The notes under the pieces are model-generated. The model was given only the letters and a program-made list of their open reading frames with translations. It had not been told where the DNA came from and ran no database searches. A stretch of DNA of 64,000 nt from Bedellia somnulentella. Taxonomy: Eukaryota; Arthropoda; Insecta; Lepidoptera; Bedelliidae. The stretch is from assembly GCA_963576735.1 (NCBI GenBank), contig OY755183.1:11985213-12049212 (forward strand), in the 5' to 3' direction. The translations under genes were made by a program, and so were the position numbers. Below are positions 30,050 through 41,865 of the stretch, piece by piece. The stretch's first letter is position 1. Every line of letters begins with the position of its first letter.

Positions 30050-30196
30050 AAATGAAACATTCATTAGCCACTTTTGGAAGTTGAGAAGAAAAAAGGCTGT
30101 AAAATAAGGGATTGTTGGTTATGCCCTCCACCGACATCGTACACACAAAAATCACCTTCAAACAACGCTATATCCTTAGTCACCCATACGTCACTA
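30050..30196 (-). mobile_element. TATG-SINE, degenerate partial
   Basis: cattagccacttttggaagt ... ggttatgccctccaccgaca ... gtcacccatacgtcacta. Lies between two full copies. Confidence 0.6.
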
Positions 30197-30454
30197 ATAC
30201 ATACATACATACATATGTATGTACATATACTCACGGCTATAAATCCCTAGAACGAACGGGTAGCCAATTAGAAATTCCTCAGCCACCTTTGGAAAATTGA
30301 GTGGGGTAAGGATGGTAAAGTAAAGGTTGTTGGTGATGGGTCTCCAACCGCATCGCCCAAATATCCCTTAAAAGTCCGAATACCGTTAGTCACCTCTTAC
30401 GTACACCCATCGTTAGAAACGGGGTAGTGCTATTCTAAGCCGACACTACACGGC
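30197..30454 (-). mobile_element. TATG-SINE, full copy (cluster)
   Basis: (CATA)n tail, tactcacggctataaatccc, then through to aagccgacactacacggc. An internal small deletion/insertion lies at gaacgaacgggtagcc. Confidence 0.85.
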
Positions 30455-30937
30455 AATAATAAGCAATAATAATAACGTCACTAATAAGACAAGAAATGTT
30501 AATGCGATACTAAACCGCCATTTCACAGCTTAAAATTTTAGCATAACATAATTTTAAATGTCGAACTAGTTGGTTTCAGGGGCATAATGAAACCGGGTGT
30601 GTGTGACAATGTCACGTGACATCCACGTGTCGCTCGTCGCGGGGGACTTCATTACAATCAGAATAACTATGTCAGTTGACAGTAGTAGGTCGATAGTCTG
30701 TGGGTGTCATTATCAGTCTTTCAGTATCTACTAACATAGTACACTGTACAACCTATACCCTAGAAAAGTACTATAATTTTCTTGTAGTAATGGAGCTCGA
30801 CAATATATTTAATAATATACAACTAAAAAAAACCTTAAAAATTCACACCGAATATGACCAAAGAAGTGGCAAGGTATTAAAAATTCTGAACATCAAATTA
30901 ATGTCACCTGGAGGTCAGGGTATCCGCACCTATACTC

Positions 30938-31098
30938 CGAGAGCTTCACTCGGGAAGAAATTCCTAAGTCACTTTTGAAACTTGATTGGGGAAAACTTTG
31001 TAAAGTTAATGTTTTTGGTGATGGCATCGCCCAAAAATTACTTAAAAGCCCCGATACCCTTAGCCGTCTACAATACCCTTAGCGACACTACACTACAA
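30938..31098 (-). mobile_element. TATG-SINE, degenerate partial
   Basis: ctaagtcacttttgaaactt ... gatggcatcgcccaaaaatt ... cttagcgacactacactaca. Confidence 0.6.
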
Positions 31099-31149
31099 AG
31101 AACATGTTCTATTCATTAAGTAAGAACTAAACTTGGAACAGTAGTACTT

Positions 31150-31286
31150 ATACCTTGCTATAAATCCCTAGATGGGGTAGCTAAGGAATTAGAAATTCAT
31201 CAGCCACTTTTGGAAAGATGAGTGGGGAAAAGATGGTAAAATAAAGGTTGTTGGTGATGGGTCTCCAACCACATCGCCCAAAAAAA
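31150..31286 (-). mobile_element. TATG-SINE, 3' half
   Basis: tgctataaatccctagatgg ... gtctccaaccacatcgccca. The 5' half is missing. Confidence 0.75.
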
Positions 31287-31360
31287 TATTATTCTTATTA
31301 TTATTATAATATCCTAAACATTCTGTGAATTTAAGAACATATACTAACAAACAGTGTACT

Positions 31361-31677
31361 TATACTCGTACTAACGGGGGTAAGCTGAAAGGGGGTAGCC
31401 AGAGCCTCGGAATCAATTATTTTAGCCAGATCTACAAGTAAAACGGGAAACAGATGGTTAATTAATGGATTGTCGGAGAGGGGGTTGGAAACACATCGCC
31501 GATGAATCATTTATAGACTCCAGATCCTTTAAATATTAAGTATGAAGAATAAAAGAGTATGTTTGTTTGTTTTATGCGCGATGCGGTCCCCACACAACTT
31601 CAAAAAATGGCTGAGGGATTTCTTCTTCGGAAGCTCTGGCTACCCCTTCAAGCCGTGAGTATATGTATGTATATATG
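31361..31677. mobile_element. Two more TATG-SINE scraps, opposite orientations
   Basis: 31361-31535 is an eroded minus copy (gggggtagccagagcctcgg, acacatcgccgatg). 31574-31677 is the 3' part of a plus copy (gcgcgatgcggtccccacac, gctctggctaccccttcaag, gtgagtatatgtatg). Confidence 0.55.
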
Positions 31678-31908
31678 TTTGAAGCGATTATTAAATGAAG
31701 ATGTAGTTTAACAGATTTTAATGATCTTACGAACTTTTTATTAATTTTTTTTGGTAAACAATAGAATTTGCCAACCCTAATAGAAGCTAATGGCCTGAGT
31801 GAATATATGAATCTATGGATCCTTTACTCGCCCTTAACGCCACTCATGGAAAGAGACGCGGTAGTGCTTTTATTTTTACTCTTTATACTTTTTGGATATA
31901 CTTTATTT

Positions 31909-32282
31909 AACATAACATAACATAAACGTTCATGCCGTTTTATCCCCGAAGGGGTTGGCAGAGGTACCAATACTCCTGAACTCACATGGCAAGCGCCATC
32001 TAGTTTCCAGAGAAGGTACCCACGTTTTGCTTAGACAGTGTACTCACGTGATAGGGGGCAGGCCTATCGCCGTTTTGTACGAATACACTGTCACATGACT
32101 AAGTACAACTCAGCCATGTGGGTTTCCTCACGATGTTTTCCCTCACCGTTAGCAACCATGATAAATTAACCACACATATGACTTTAGAAAAGACAAATTG
32201 GTGTAGGCCCGTCCCAGGATTGGAACTCACGCCCTTCTGTTTTTCGGGCGGGTGTTCTTACCCACTGGACTATCATGTCGCT
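31909..32282 (-). mobile_element. tRNA-SINE-1, full length, variant body
   Basis: (TATGT)n tail (antisense aacataacataacataaacg), module cgttttatccccgaaggggt, a variant insert catggcaagcgccatctagt, cacgtgatagggggcaggcc, and a tRNA-like head at the right end. Confidence 0.85.
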
Positions 32283-32423
32283 TAGTTTATTTACTTACAT
32301 CTAATATAAACTTTCTATGACGTATATTTGTATAAGGGTAACTAAAATTAAAACTTATTTCTTTCATTACATCACAGCCCATATAATGTCCCAGTAATGT
32401 AGCAGACTAAAATTACTATTATG

Positions 32424-32580
32424 GTGATGATATATCAAAGAAAGAATGAAAGAAAGAAAAAACTTTAATTCACGAATGTAAGCCCAAGAAAAATAATTCT
32501 GACATAAACACATTAAATTAATTATGAAAAGTACTAGAAAAATAATAAAAAAATAAAATAATGATGTACAATGTTACTCA
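32424..32580 (-). mobile_element. LINE 3' tail with (GAAA)n
   Basis: aaagaaagaatgaaagaaag, then aaaaaactttaattcacgaa and tgtaagcccaagaaa. Closely resembles the insertion at 43793-44013. Polarity is inferred from the A-rich end. Confidence 0.5.
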
Positions 32581-32771
32581 GTATGAAGCACAAACATATT
32601 TTATTATTATTTTCTGTGAGCTTTTGACTCACAGTACTGATTTTTAGTCAGCATCAATTTACTGATTCAAAGTTCTTTTTGACGCAAAAATCATAGGAAA
32701 ACGGAAGTTTAAGATTTGATTTGGCTTGTTTTTTTTTCCAACAAAAGTAGATTAGATGAATCTTAAGTTTT

Positions 32772-32926
32772 CGTACATATGTACATACATATACTCACGG
32801 CTATAAATCCCTAGAAGGGGTAGCCTGAGCTAAGGAATTAGACATTCCTCAGCCACTTTGGAAAGTTGAGTGAGGAAAGGATGGTAAAATAAAGGCTGTT
32901 GGTGATGGGACTCCAACCGCATAAGT
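32772..32926 (-). mobile_element. TATG-SINE, 3' half
   Basis: tacatacatatactcacggc ... gatgggactccaaccgcata. Truncated at the conserved ggttggag block like 31150-31286 and 45050-45205. Confidence 0.8.
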
Positions 32927-33114
32927 ACTATGTTTGTATTTAGTTTAAAAGCTTCCTTTGCCTCTATGAAAACTAGTTAAGGCAGATCTTAATATTCAAT
33001 TTATTATTTTATGCAAAATATATTCTGTTAGGGTTATCCGCAGGACTGACTTGGCACCCAGTCAGGCTTCGAACTTTTTATAAGTTATCTACCAAAACTA
33101 TATTTCCAATTATA

Positions 33115-33590
33115 TATCTCACGCCGTTAATTCCCATTCGGGTAGACAGAGACTATCGATCGCCATTTTGTGCAATACTGGTAAACCTGTCGAGCTTCAT
33201 CAACATTCATTAACCTTTCAATACATGCTCTTCGCGTTTGGTTTGGTCGCATAGAAAATCTTTTATAAAATAAAAATATGTTAAACCCAGAATTGTTATT
33301 TCAAAAATATATTTAAAAAAAATTAATGTAAATGTAAAGAATTTCTTCGTTGCTTTTTCTCTTTACTAACACCTTCCGAAACAACGGACTAATCAGTAAA
33401 TTAAATAATTTGAAGTATCCACCGTGGTCATCCTCTACTGACATTACTTTCCGATATACCTCTATAAATTTACATTCATTCACCCTTTATATATTAACAT
33501 ACCTTTTTCTTTTATTTTTCAAAATCATCTTTCACACCTTTTCGCACATCACACTATTCCTCACTTGATTACATAACCTTACATTAATTT
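33115..33590 (-). mobile_element. LINE ORF2 C-terminus, interrupted
   Basis: 33115-33235 (acgccgttaattcccattcg, cgatcgccattttgtgcaat) and 33414-33590 (ccgtggtcatcctctactga, caaaatcatctttcacacct) match the two halves of the LINE end at 15228-15640. They are separated by about 180 bp of AT-rich sequence. The reading frame is destroyed. Confidence 0.7.
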
Positions 33591-33599
33591 TTTTTCTTA

Positions 33600-33748
33600 C
33601 GATTGCCAGCACCGTAGACAACCAAGATAAATTAACCACACTTGTATGACATAGAAAAAACACATTGGTGTAGACCCGATTCGGGGATCGAACTAACGCC
33701 TCTTCATGATAAGCGCATGATCTAACCACTAAGCTATTTTGGTTGTTA
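33600..33748 (-). mobile_element. tRNA-SINE-1, head part
   Basis: On the minus strand the tRNA-like head (aatagcttagtggttagatc, B-box gttcgatcc) and the first body block (gtggttaatttatcttgg) are present. The tail half is missing. Confidence 0.65.
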
Positions 33749-34045
33749 AGTAAACGCGCATTGGGTTAATTATTTTAAACTGTTGTTAATAATTATAGTT
33801 ATAATAATTATTTAACACAACTCAAACGATCACGCCATGTGTAGGAGCTGACAGAGGTACTAATATTTATAATTAAACTTGGCATAGTTTTGTCTTGCTT
33901 ATGTCTATGGTATGATATAACGATCTAAGTATAAATGTTGTCACCCTTATGTTATTTGTACGATATAACGTCCTTAGCATTTCAAAAGCCATCAATGCAC
34001 CCTTATAATTGCAACAAGTTAACCGGCTTTTAATAAAACATTGAT

Positions 34046-34329
34046 TTATTTTATTGGACTCTGATAAAAACATTTGCTGTCGTAATCATAGCAGTGTATC
34101 GATGTGTCGGCGTGAAGCGCGCAATAAGGGTGAATTTCCAGCGAATTTTCAAAGCGTGTAGTGCGCAGGGCGGGCGGCTGTCGGTAGCCCGCCCGCCCTG
34201 GTCGCAGTTGCGGCGGAGACAGCTCACGAAGCACGCTTCCGCTTTTAAATCAATACGCGCACCTACCAACAACAAATAAACACATAAAACAACAATTCTA
34301 AAACAATTACATAAACTTTTTTCAATCAA
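34046..34329 (-). CDS. Candidate small secreted peptide or exon in a GC-rich island
   Basis: A 92-codon frame (34329-34051) begins MIEKSLCNCFRIVVLCVYLL, a plausible signal peptide. It continues through a Cys-containing stretch (EACFVSCLRRNCDQGG) and stops at 34051. A second overlapping frame (34234-34046) is also open and has evenly spaced Cys/Tyr (HPYCALHADTSIHCYDYDSK). tttatttgttgttggtag| at about 34267 could be a splice acceptor, making this an internal exon instead. GC content over 34140-34260 is about twice that of the flanks. No family is recognised. Coding status is uncertain. Confidence 0.3.
34166..34200. repeat. GC-rich hairpin
   Basis: cagggcgggcggct (34166-34179) and agcccgcccgccctg (34186-34200) are complementary except for one bulged base, with a 6-nt loop. 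Sits inside the GC island of 34046-34329. Confidence 0.85.
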
Positions 34330-35330
34330 ATGGTAAAACCTTAATCAATTGTGAGTACACATCAGAAATATAAATGCCGCTGCAAAATTTAACCAAAAAT
34401 ATGGCTACCGATTGGAAAAACACATGATCAACGATGTCAAATTTCGGTTATTATCGAAATTGATGTAGATGTTAAACTATAAGTACTTATTAAAATCGGG
34501 AGTGTAAAGTGTCGAGTTTTCGTGTCATCAAAAATTTTGTTATGGTGAATCGATATGTTTTTTATTATCTCTGCAAGGGTCGTTATAACGCGCAAATTTT
34601 GGTAATTGTAATTTTTTTTTATTATGGGATATTCACGAAATGTTTTCAGTGCTAAATAGTAAGTATTTATTTACAGTTTTCAAAATAAGACATTTTAAAA
34701 ACTATATTATACTCGATATGTGTTAGTTTAAATTAGATTAAAAACAGTGATAACATACCTTGTTTTGACTGGTAGGTATTGATCAAAACTATTTTGTTAC
34801 TCTGAAATCTACAGAAATGCGGGTTATATAAGCAGCTGGCTGCTTTGGCTATTATCGTGACGTAAGGTTCTACGTGTCCAAACAAGAAGTCTCTTTAAAC
34901 TAAATAGAATCTAAAAGGAATATTAATCCTAGTCAAGCAATAAGTTCTCATCAATCAGGATTTTGCAACAGCTTAACTTGTTAACAATCTTTCAAACATA
35001 CAGAAAAAAAAAATTGAGTTTTGGATATGGTATGAAGGTCGTTCATAATAATTTACAGTAAAATTATTAGAATAATCGTAATCAATGCCGTATAAAAAGT
35101 TCATAATAAAATTAAAAAATAAAAACAAGTATATTCTGAGTCGTATACAGGCGAATTATTTAAAATCAGGATTTACATAACTTTCTGAAAGTGCATAGAC
35201 CAAAAATATAGACAGGTTAATATTCCTTAACTTAACCAATACAAGATCAATCCAAGAAATAATTTGTTTAGAGACTGTTTTTCCTCATTTGTTCGCTGAA
35301 GAATGATGACCGATATTTTCATATTGCCAT
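34330..35330. other. AT-rich stretch with no recognised feature
   Basis: No ORF, tRNA-like structure or repeat shared with the rest of the window was seen here. Confidence 0.6.
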
Positions 35331-35336
35331 TACTGT

Positions 35337-35562
35337 TGGGTTCGGCCGATGTGGCTGGAGACCCATCAATACAAATCCATACAATCTTTACCTTCTTTTG
35401 AAGAAAAAGAAGGTAAGGAAGTAATTTTATGGATTTCTTGAAATTCGTACTTGGAGATCAATCACTATCAACCTTTATTTTAAAATCTTTTCTCACTCTA
35501 CTTCCAAAAAGGGCTGAAGAATTTCTAATTTGGAAGCTCTGCTTACCCTCTTTGGGTTCAAA
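35337..35562 (+). mobile_element. TATG-SINE, very degenerate
   Basis: gatgtggctggagacccatc ... caacctttattttaaaatct ... ctgaagaatttctaatttgg. Duplicated gaag/aaag runs lie in the middle. Confidence 0.5.
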
Positions 35563-36301
35563 GATATTTTTAATAAAATATTTCGTACAGAATAGGGAAG
35601 TAATGGTAGATGGATTATCTTTGATAATAGACCGCAAATGCAAACCGTATTATACCAGTTACTCGCGTCGCCGACACCCGAGGGAACATAAGAGGCAGTA
35701 CTATTCTGAGCTGACACTAGAATGCACTTGTGTTTTAAATTAAAAAAGGAAAACTATAGCTTTGTGTCTCTGTCACTCTTTGCGTTGCGCAATTATTTAT
35801 ATACAAGTAAATAAAATTTAATAGAACTTACCCTGTACTTTAGGTAGAGTGTATTCTAAGGGGTATTAGACTTCTAGATGCCAGTAGCCCTGAATCCTTA
35901 AGCAAAATATAGTAGTGTTAGCTGGACCGGCAAACATTGTTTTCCCATATAAATTAAACCCAAGAAATTGTATATAGAATATTTTCAGAAGAGTTTGGTG
36001 ACATGTGAATTATATATATCAGGTTCAACGGAAATATGTATTACACTAACCAATCTTTTCGTACTGTCTACAGCCGTAGTATGAAGTGATTAGAAGGGCT
36101 GTAGCACACTGCTGTTCTTAGCCGAGTTATTTATGAGTGACGCCTGAGTTACTGAATCTGCAATATGCTAGTATTTATTTGCGAAATCGGTCAAGTTTCA
36201 CGGAACTTCAGAATAAACAGTCGAGAGGGGTAAAGATGATTGAATAAACGAACGTTGTTGACGGGTTTCAATTTCATTTTATTTATTTGCATTTATATTT
36301 A

Positions 36302-36606
36302 TAGCAACCGTGATAGCTCAGTGGGAAGAACACCGCTTGTCATGCAGACGATGCGGGTTCAATTCCCGAAGCGGGCCTTCACTAATTTATCTTGTCGAAA
36401 GTCATCTGTGTGGTTAATTTATTAAGGTTGTTAACGGTGAGGGTAGACACCGTGAGGAGACCCACATGGCTGAGTTGTACTTATTCATGTGGCAGTAAAT
36501 TTGTACAAAACGGCGATAGGCCTGCCACCTATGACGTGAATACAATGTCCAAGTAAAACGTGGGTACTCTTAACACCAGGTGACAATGTCACTTTTTGAG
36601 TTGAGT
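36302..36606 (+). mobile_element. tRNA-SINE-1, plus-strand copy with clear Pol III boxes
   Basis: A-box tagctcagtgg at 36314-36324 and B-box ggttcaattcc at 36356-36366 lie in a tRNA-like head (ccgtgatagctcagtgggaa). The body continues through gtggttaatttattaaggtt, ggcgataggcctgccaccta and aggtgacaatgtcac. The 3' module is cut short. Confidence 0.88.
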
Positions 36607-36639
36607 TATTTTCATTTCACAACTCTACTAGCTCTAAGC

Positions 36640-36760
36640 TACTAGGTTTTCAACCGTATCGCCCAGTTATCACTTGAAAAGCTCCCTACCATAAGTCGAC
36701 TCGTACAACAAGCACACCGACATGGAGTTATGTTAGCTTTTCCGAAACTACACGTTACTA
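36640..36760 (-). mobile_element. TATG-SINE, 5' scrap
   Basis: ttcaaccgtatcgcccagtt, agtcgactcgtacaacaagc and ttttccgaaactacacg follow the family order but are strongly diverged. Confidence 0.4.
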
Positions 36761-36796
36761 TCTCCCAAACAAGTTTTCAAATTAAACGAAACATAT

Positions 36797-36920
36797 TATA
36801 AAGTAAAAGTTAAAGTAAAAAAAACTTTATTCAGTCCCTTATATGATACAACATGTAAATATAACAATCGCACAAATTACACGCAATGAGAGCCGAAAAG
36901 GCGCCGACTCAGCATACGTA
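36797..36920 (-). mobile_element. LINE 3' tail
   Basis: aaagtaaaaaaaactttatt followed by cagtcccttatatgatacaa and gagccgaaaaggcgccgact. A typical insect LINE end read antisense, recognised by general form only. 36920-37740 has no recognised feature. Confidence 0.4.
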
Positions 36921-37744
36921 CACTAGTTTTAGCTTTAACCCTTGAAAAATTAAACATTTAATTATTGAAACACAGATCGAAAACTAATAATAAAAATTAA
37001 ACTAAAAAAGAACAAGACATGTTAACTTTAATGACATACTTTCTAATACTTCACCGACATATAAGCACAAAACCATATTCATAATGTCTTAATACATTTA
37101 TGTACATATATATCTATAATAAACTTACACATATTTACGATATAGACCTAAAAATTATATAAAATGTATGAATAAAGATAATAATTATATTATTGAATAA
37201 TAATAGCCATTCAGTTGCAGGTGTATGTGATGAAATTATAACATTTTATAAGCAAATCCACTCAAACTATTGACATGTTAAATAATAATTTGTAATGAAC
37301 CAAAATATGAGGTACCACCTCATGAGCAGGAGAAATTAATTTTATTAATGTAATTACTGCATCGTGTTGGTAATTTAAGTAATCAATGGGATGCACTATT
37401 ATTTAAGAGCACTTTTTGATAAAACATTTTTTACCTTATGATTTTATACTTTTGGTGCAAATTTGCAGTGAAAAGCCGGCGACAATAGTTTTGAAAATAA
37501 AAGAAATCTTTCATGAAAAGGTCGAAGAATCTGAATAAAGGTTGACTGGTTCGTAGGATCTAACAAAGTGACTATCAAAACGTTAAATAAAACATAAAAG
37601 AATAGATTTCAAAAGCACAAAGAAGAGATTTCTCGCGTGATTGGTTAGCTATGAGGTTAAGCAACAATTAGAAAATCATTTTTAGTTAGTATCCTTTTAC
37701 CTCGTTCATTTCCAAATGTGAAATAACAGCCGTAGAAGAAGGAA

Positions 37745-37905
37745 CTCAACGTTCAAGCTATATTTTCCAAGGGGATGGCTGAGGTATTATTTATATATCA
37801 CTTGATTTTTTATTAATTTGGTGTACAGATTACTCACATTTTGTTTGGGCAGTGTAACTGATAGGGAGCAGACATATCACGGCTTTGTACGGATACAATG
37901 TGTGA
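37745..37905 (-). mobile_element. tRNA-SINE-1, degenerate partial
   Basis: caacgttcaagctatatttt, ccaaggggatggctgaggta, and tgatagggagcagacatatc correspond to the tail-to-centre of the family. Confidence 0.5.
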
Positions 37906-38401
37906 GTTTAGTTACCTTCGGTAAAATAACTTGCAATTATAACGGGTCAAATTGCCATAGGACAGTTAAAGTGTTAATACAGAGTCAAAACCACAAATGG
38001 ATGTCCATTTGAGCATCCATGATTTTTTGGTTCAGGAATTGCGAAATAATTACATTCAATAAGCTTTCGGTTGCTAGTCCAATCGCATAAATAGAAAATA
38101 TACAAAAAGGTCTCCTGAATCCGTTTTTCCGCAACTGAAGAATAGAAAAAGGGAAGTGTCACTCCATTAGGATAATTTGTTTATTTTTTTATCCTTGGTA
38201 AGGTGGAAAATGTGAAATACTCTTTTGAGTAAGCTATAAAGAGTATCGTTTTTTTATAAAGTATAGTATCTTTGAAGTAAGCTATAAAGAGTATCGTTTT
38301 TTTTTATATAAATGTGCATTTTTTTTAAAAAAACTACCCCTTTTTTTAAAAATAACTACTTTTCGTTGTAAAAGTACAAGAATAGATTCAAGGCAGATAC
38401 A

Positions 38402-38612
38402 TAAAATACATACATACACATGTATATGTGTATACCGTGTATACTCACGGCTATAAATCTCAAAAAGAGATAGCCAGAGCTCCGGAATTAGAAAACCATT
38501 ATTTGATTTGGAAGTTGATTATGTCTCCAGCCATATCTCCCGAAAATTACTTAAAAAGCCACAAACGCGCGGGAAGATACGGGTTAGTGCTATTCTAAGC
38601 CGACATATCACA
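38402..38612 (-). mobile_element. TATG-SINE copy
   Basis: tgtatactcacggctataaa ... tatgtctccagccatatctc ... ttctaagccgacatatc. A moderate internal deletion is present. Confidence 0.75.
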
Positions 38613-38914
38613 AATCTTTTGAAATAGGCTTTTTAGTATTTAACTCGTTTCGTAAAATATCGTTTCCTTTTATTACTAGGATAAAAACATTGATTAAAAT
38701 TCAGCCAATCAATGAATCGTCTCAGACATTAACCAATAATTGCAATGTCTAATATAAGACGTCCTTAAAGACCGATAAATAACACTTCAGTAGTTAAGTT
38801 GATAATTGGGATTGGCAGTGGGTTCTTGTTAATTGGTTAATTATTTTGAATTACTTGCATCTTAGTGCACAGCTAAACTACAATGCCGAGAAGGTCATAT
38901 ACATTCATTTAAAA

Positions 38915-39063
38915 CTCAAAACTCAAACATTCAAGCCGAAGGGATTGGTAGAGGTACTAAATTATTCTGAACATCACGTAACATCGTCACCTGGTGTTCA
39001 AAGAAACCACATTTGCTTGGAAAGTGTCCTCACGTGATAGGGGGCAGGCCTATCGCCGTTTTA
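38915..39063 (-). mobile_element. tRNA-SINE-1, tail half
   Basis: attcaagccgaagggattgg ... tcacgtgatagggggcaggc. It runs straight into a LINE 3' end at 39064. Confidence 0.65.
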
Positions 39064-39201
39064 CATATACTCACGACATTAGTTCCTGTTGGGGTAGGCA
39101 GATACCATAGAGATATAAAAACTACCTCAATGGCAGAGTCTATTGATCGCACGATTCTCTCAAGATTCATAATCTTTTCATACATGCTCCTTTATTCTTA
39201 A
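39064..39201 (-). mobile_element. LINE ORF2 3' end fragment
   Basis: atatactcacgacattagtt, cctgttggggtaggcag, attgatcgcacgattctctc and aatcttttcatacatgctcc match 15240-15365, with a 40-bp insertion. Confidence 0.65.
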
Positions 39202-41865
39202 GACTATGAACTCAAAATAGATATTTCTATAAAAGTTTTATGTTGGACAGTTTGACATGATAGATGGACCGGCATCACATTGACTTTATTAAAATGCTGC
39301 TATACAGTATTCAATACCTAACTTCTAATAGGCCTAGAAATATTACAGAGGGTGATATTGTAGAGATTACCTCTCTCTATCCCTCACGACACTGACACAA
39401 CTCAAATATGTAAATATAAACGACGTTTTTTTCAACAACGTTATGTATTTTTTACATTACATTCTTTGAACTACAAAAATTAATATCACTTAATAGTTGC
39501 TTCGGAGAAATTGGTCCTTACTATTTTCGCTGATAAATGCTTTAGAAACGAGTTTAACAAAAGTCAATATTTTTACACTCACTTTCCAATTGCAATACAG
39601 ATAGAAAATAAAAACAAATATAAAGCGCATTTCATTCATATTAAATGGCTCTGGAATGGAAATAGTAGAGCTAAAAGGTATTTGAAATATTCATGACTTC
39701 ATAGTCATATCCTAGAGTAATGTTTATTGTCATATACTTAATACGGTTTATTATATTCGCGAGTTTAATAAAGATTATTACGACTAAGCTGCACTAGCGA
39801 AGTTATAAAAATTAGTGTAAGGGTGTCTCTCTGATGCGTACGTAGTCTGAATTACATACTAAAATTATACGACTTTTGGAAGTTTTATCATCAATAAGGA
39901 ACGTGCTGAGCTTATACCAAAAATATGGAAGTAAATATCGTTCTAAAACTCAAACGTTCACGGCGCCGTATATATCCCCGAAGGGGTTGGCAGAGGTACT
40001 TATACTTCTGAACATCACATGACATTGTTACCTGGTGTTCAGAGTACCCATCTTTTGCTTCGACAGTGTACTCACTTGATAGGGGGCAGGCCTATCGCTT
40101 AAAACTATTCTACTGAATTAAGGGTTTTTCTGATTTCTGATTTCTATTCTTAAGCAATGTTATCAAATTAAGTTTCAAGGACAACGCTTTCGTAGGTTTG
40201 AAAACTTGTCTCAGTTCAGGAATCGAACCCAGAACTTTTGTGAAACTAATGTTATTTGCATTTAGATACCGTTTAAGGTCAAAAGTAGTTAATTCATCTA
40301 CATTTATTCATAAGTTATAGCTGAACGCACATCTGATAATATTAACAGGCAACTAAGTCCTGGAAAATAAACAACTGGTTCGTTAGATAAAACTGCAAAA
40401 GTATTTAAAGGAAACCAGGTGGGTAGGTTCTAGTAGTACTACCCACCCAATAGTAGACTTCTACTATTGAGTAGGTTGTACTTCTATCAAAGGGTTCAGC
40501 TATTTGATTAGTGGTTGCTGAAGCGGGTTTCGTCTTGAATCAGTATTAGCTTTCAAATTCAAGCTTGAAACTATATAGCATTCACACTGAGCTATTTCTA
40601 TTTTAACCGATTTGTCTGGATATCGTTTCAAAATATACACAATTTGACTGTCTGGTAAACCTTCAGTTTGTTTATCGTAACCTACATCGTGAAGGGAACG
40701 GTAGAACGATGCGAAGGTCAGGAATACTCCACTGCGACTATATTAAACGGTGTTCTCTTTATTTATGTGCTCTCTGTATTAGACAAGAAACTCCCTTGCG
40801 CATTTTTTATAGTTTTATAGCCGTTTTTTTAGTAGCATGAAAAACTTACGAAACTAGGGCGCAATTTCATAAGACTTGTTGTTTGATTAGTGTAGTATTT
40901 CAGGATAATAATGAATTTAACTTGGTGATTTATTTTAGTAGTTATTTTTTACTTTAGTAGTTTGCGGATCTAGACGTACTGGTTAATTTATCATGGAAAA
41001 GAAAGAACACATTTTATTTCCTAACAATACTTGAACAAAAATAGGCTTAAAGTACTAAAGTATATTTAAAGATAATTTGAAACGAGACCCACGGCTTAAG
41101 TCAAGTTTCAGTTTGAAAAAAAAAACGTTTGTTTTACGATTGTTTTCAAATGTTTCTTTGCTGAACTGTTTGAACTAAATATAAGTAAACAAAGAATTTA
41201 TATGAACATGATGTTTTTTATTGTATCACGATGAGGAAAGTTTTGTAATTATGATTCAATGATTTGAAAAACAGGTGTCAATTTTTTTCATCAGAGTTTT
41301 TAATCACTCTGGCGGGTCTATTTCGTTATTCTTATCACAGATTTTAAGTTTTAAGGCTGCGATCGGTTTGATTGGCTCCGTATAGACTCTGTCCTTCACG
41401 TAACCCCACAAAATATAATCCAGTTATGTTAATCACACGATCTGGCTGGCCAGTTAACTGCTAAATTTCGTGAAATTATGCGACAGGGAAACTTGGTTTG
41501 CAATAATTTATCGTTTCATTGGCTCTGAGGCAGGCACCGTCCTGTTGAAACCACATGATCGTACCGCCAAAATATTCACGTTATTAATGATACGCCGAAA
41601 TTGAGTCTTACAATTGACTTGTTGACCATTACTGCATTTCTAGCTTCATCTTAAAAAAAACGGCTTAGTCACGCCTCCAGACCACAAGTTGAGCATACAA
41701 AGGCTTCTCAATGTTTTTTTCAATGTCTTATTTTCTTTACTTTTTATTTTAGTCTTCTTCTTCTTATATATATATGCGTACAGTAAACCTAAAACATAAA
41801 TAACGTTCGTAAACCAAAGTTAAAAGTGAACAATGCTGAAACATAAATAAAAAAAAGAACAAATA
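39202..41865. other. Mostly featureless stretch with one SINE scrap
   Basis: Apart from a tRNA-SINE-1 tail half at 39949-40099 (gcgccgtatatatccccgaa, ttgatagggggcaggcctat), I see no gene or repeat family. Two adjacent small hairpins lie at 40418-40471. Confidence 0.55.

Noticed and set aside
34094..34279. Plus-strand ORF opposite the GC island
   Set aside because: Shadow frame of the minus-strand island. It has no signal-peptide or family features.
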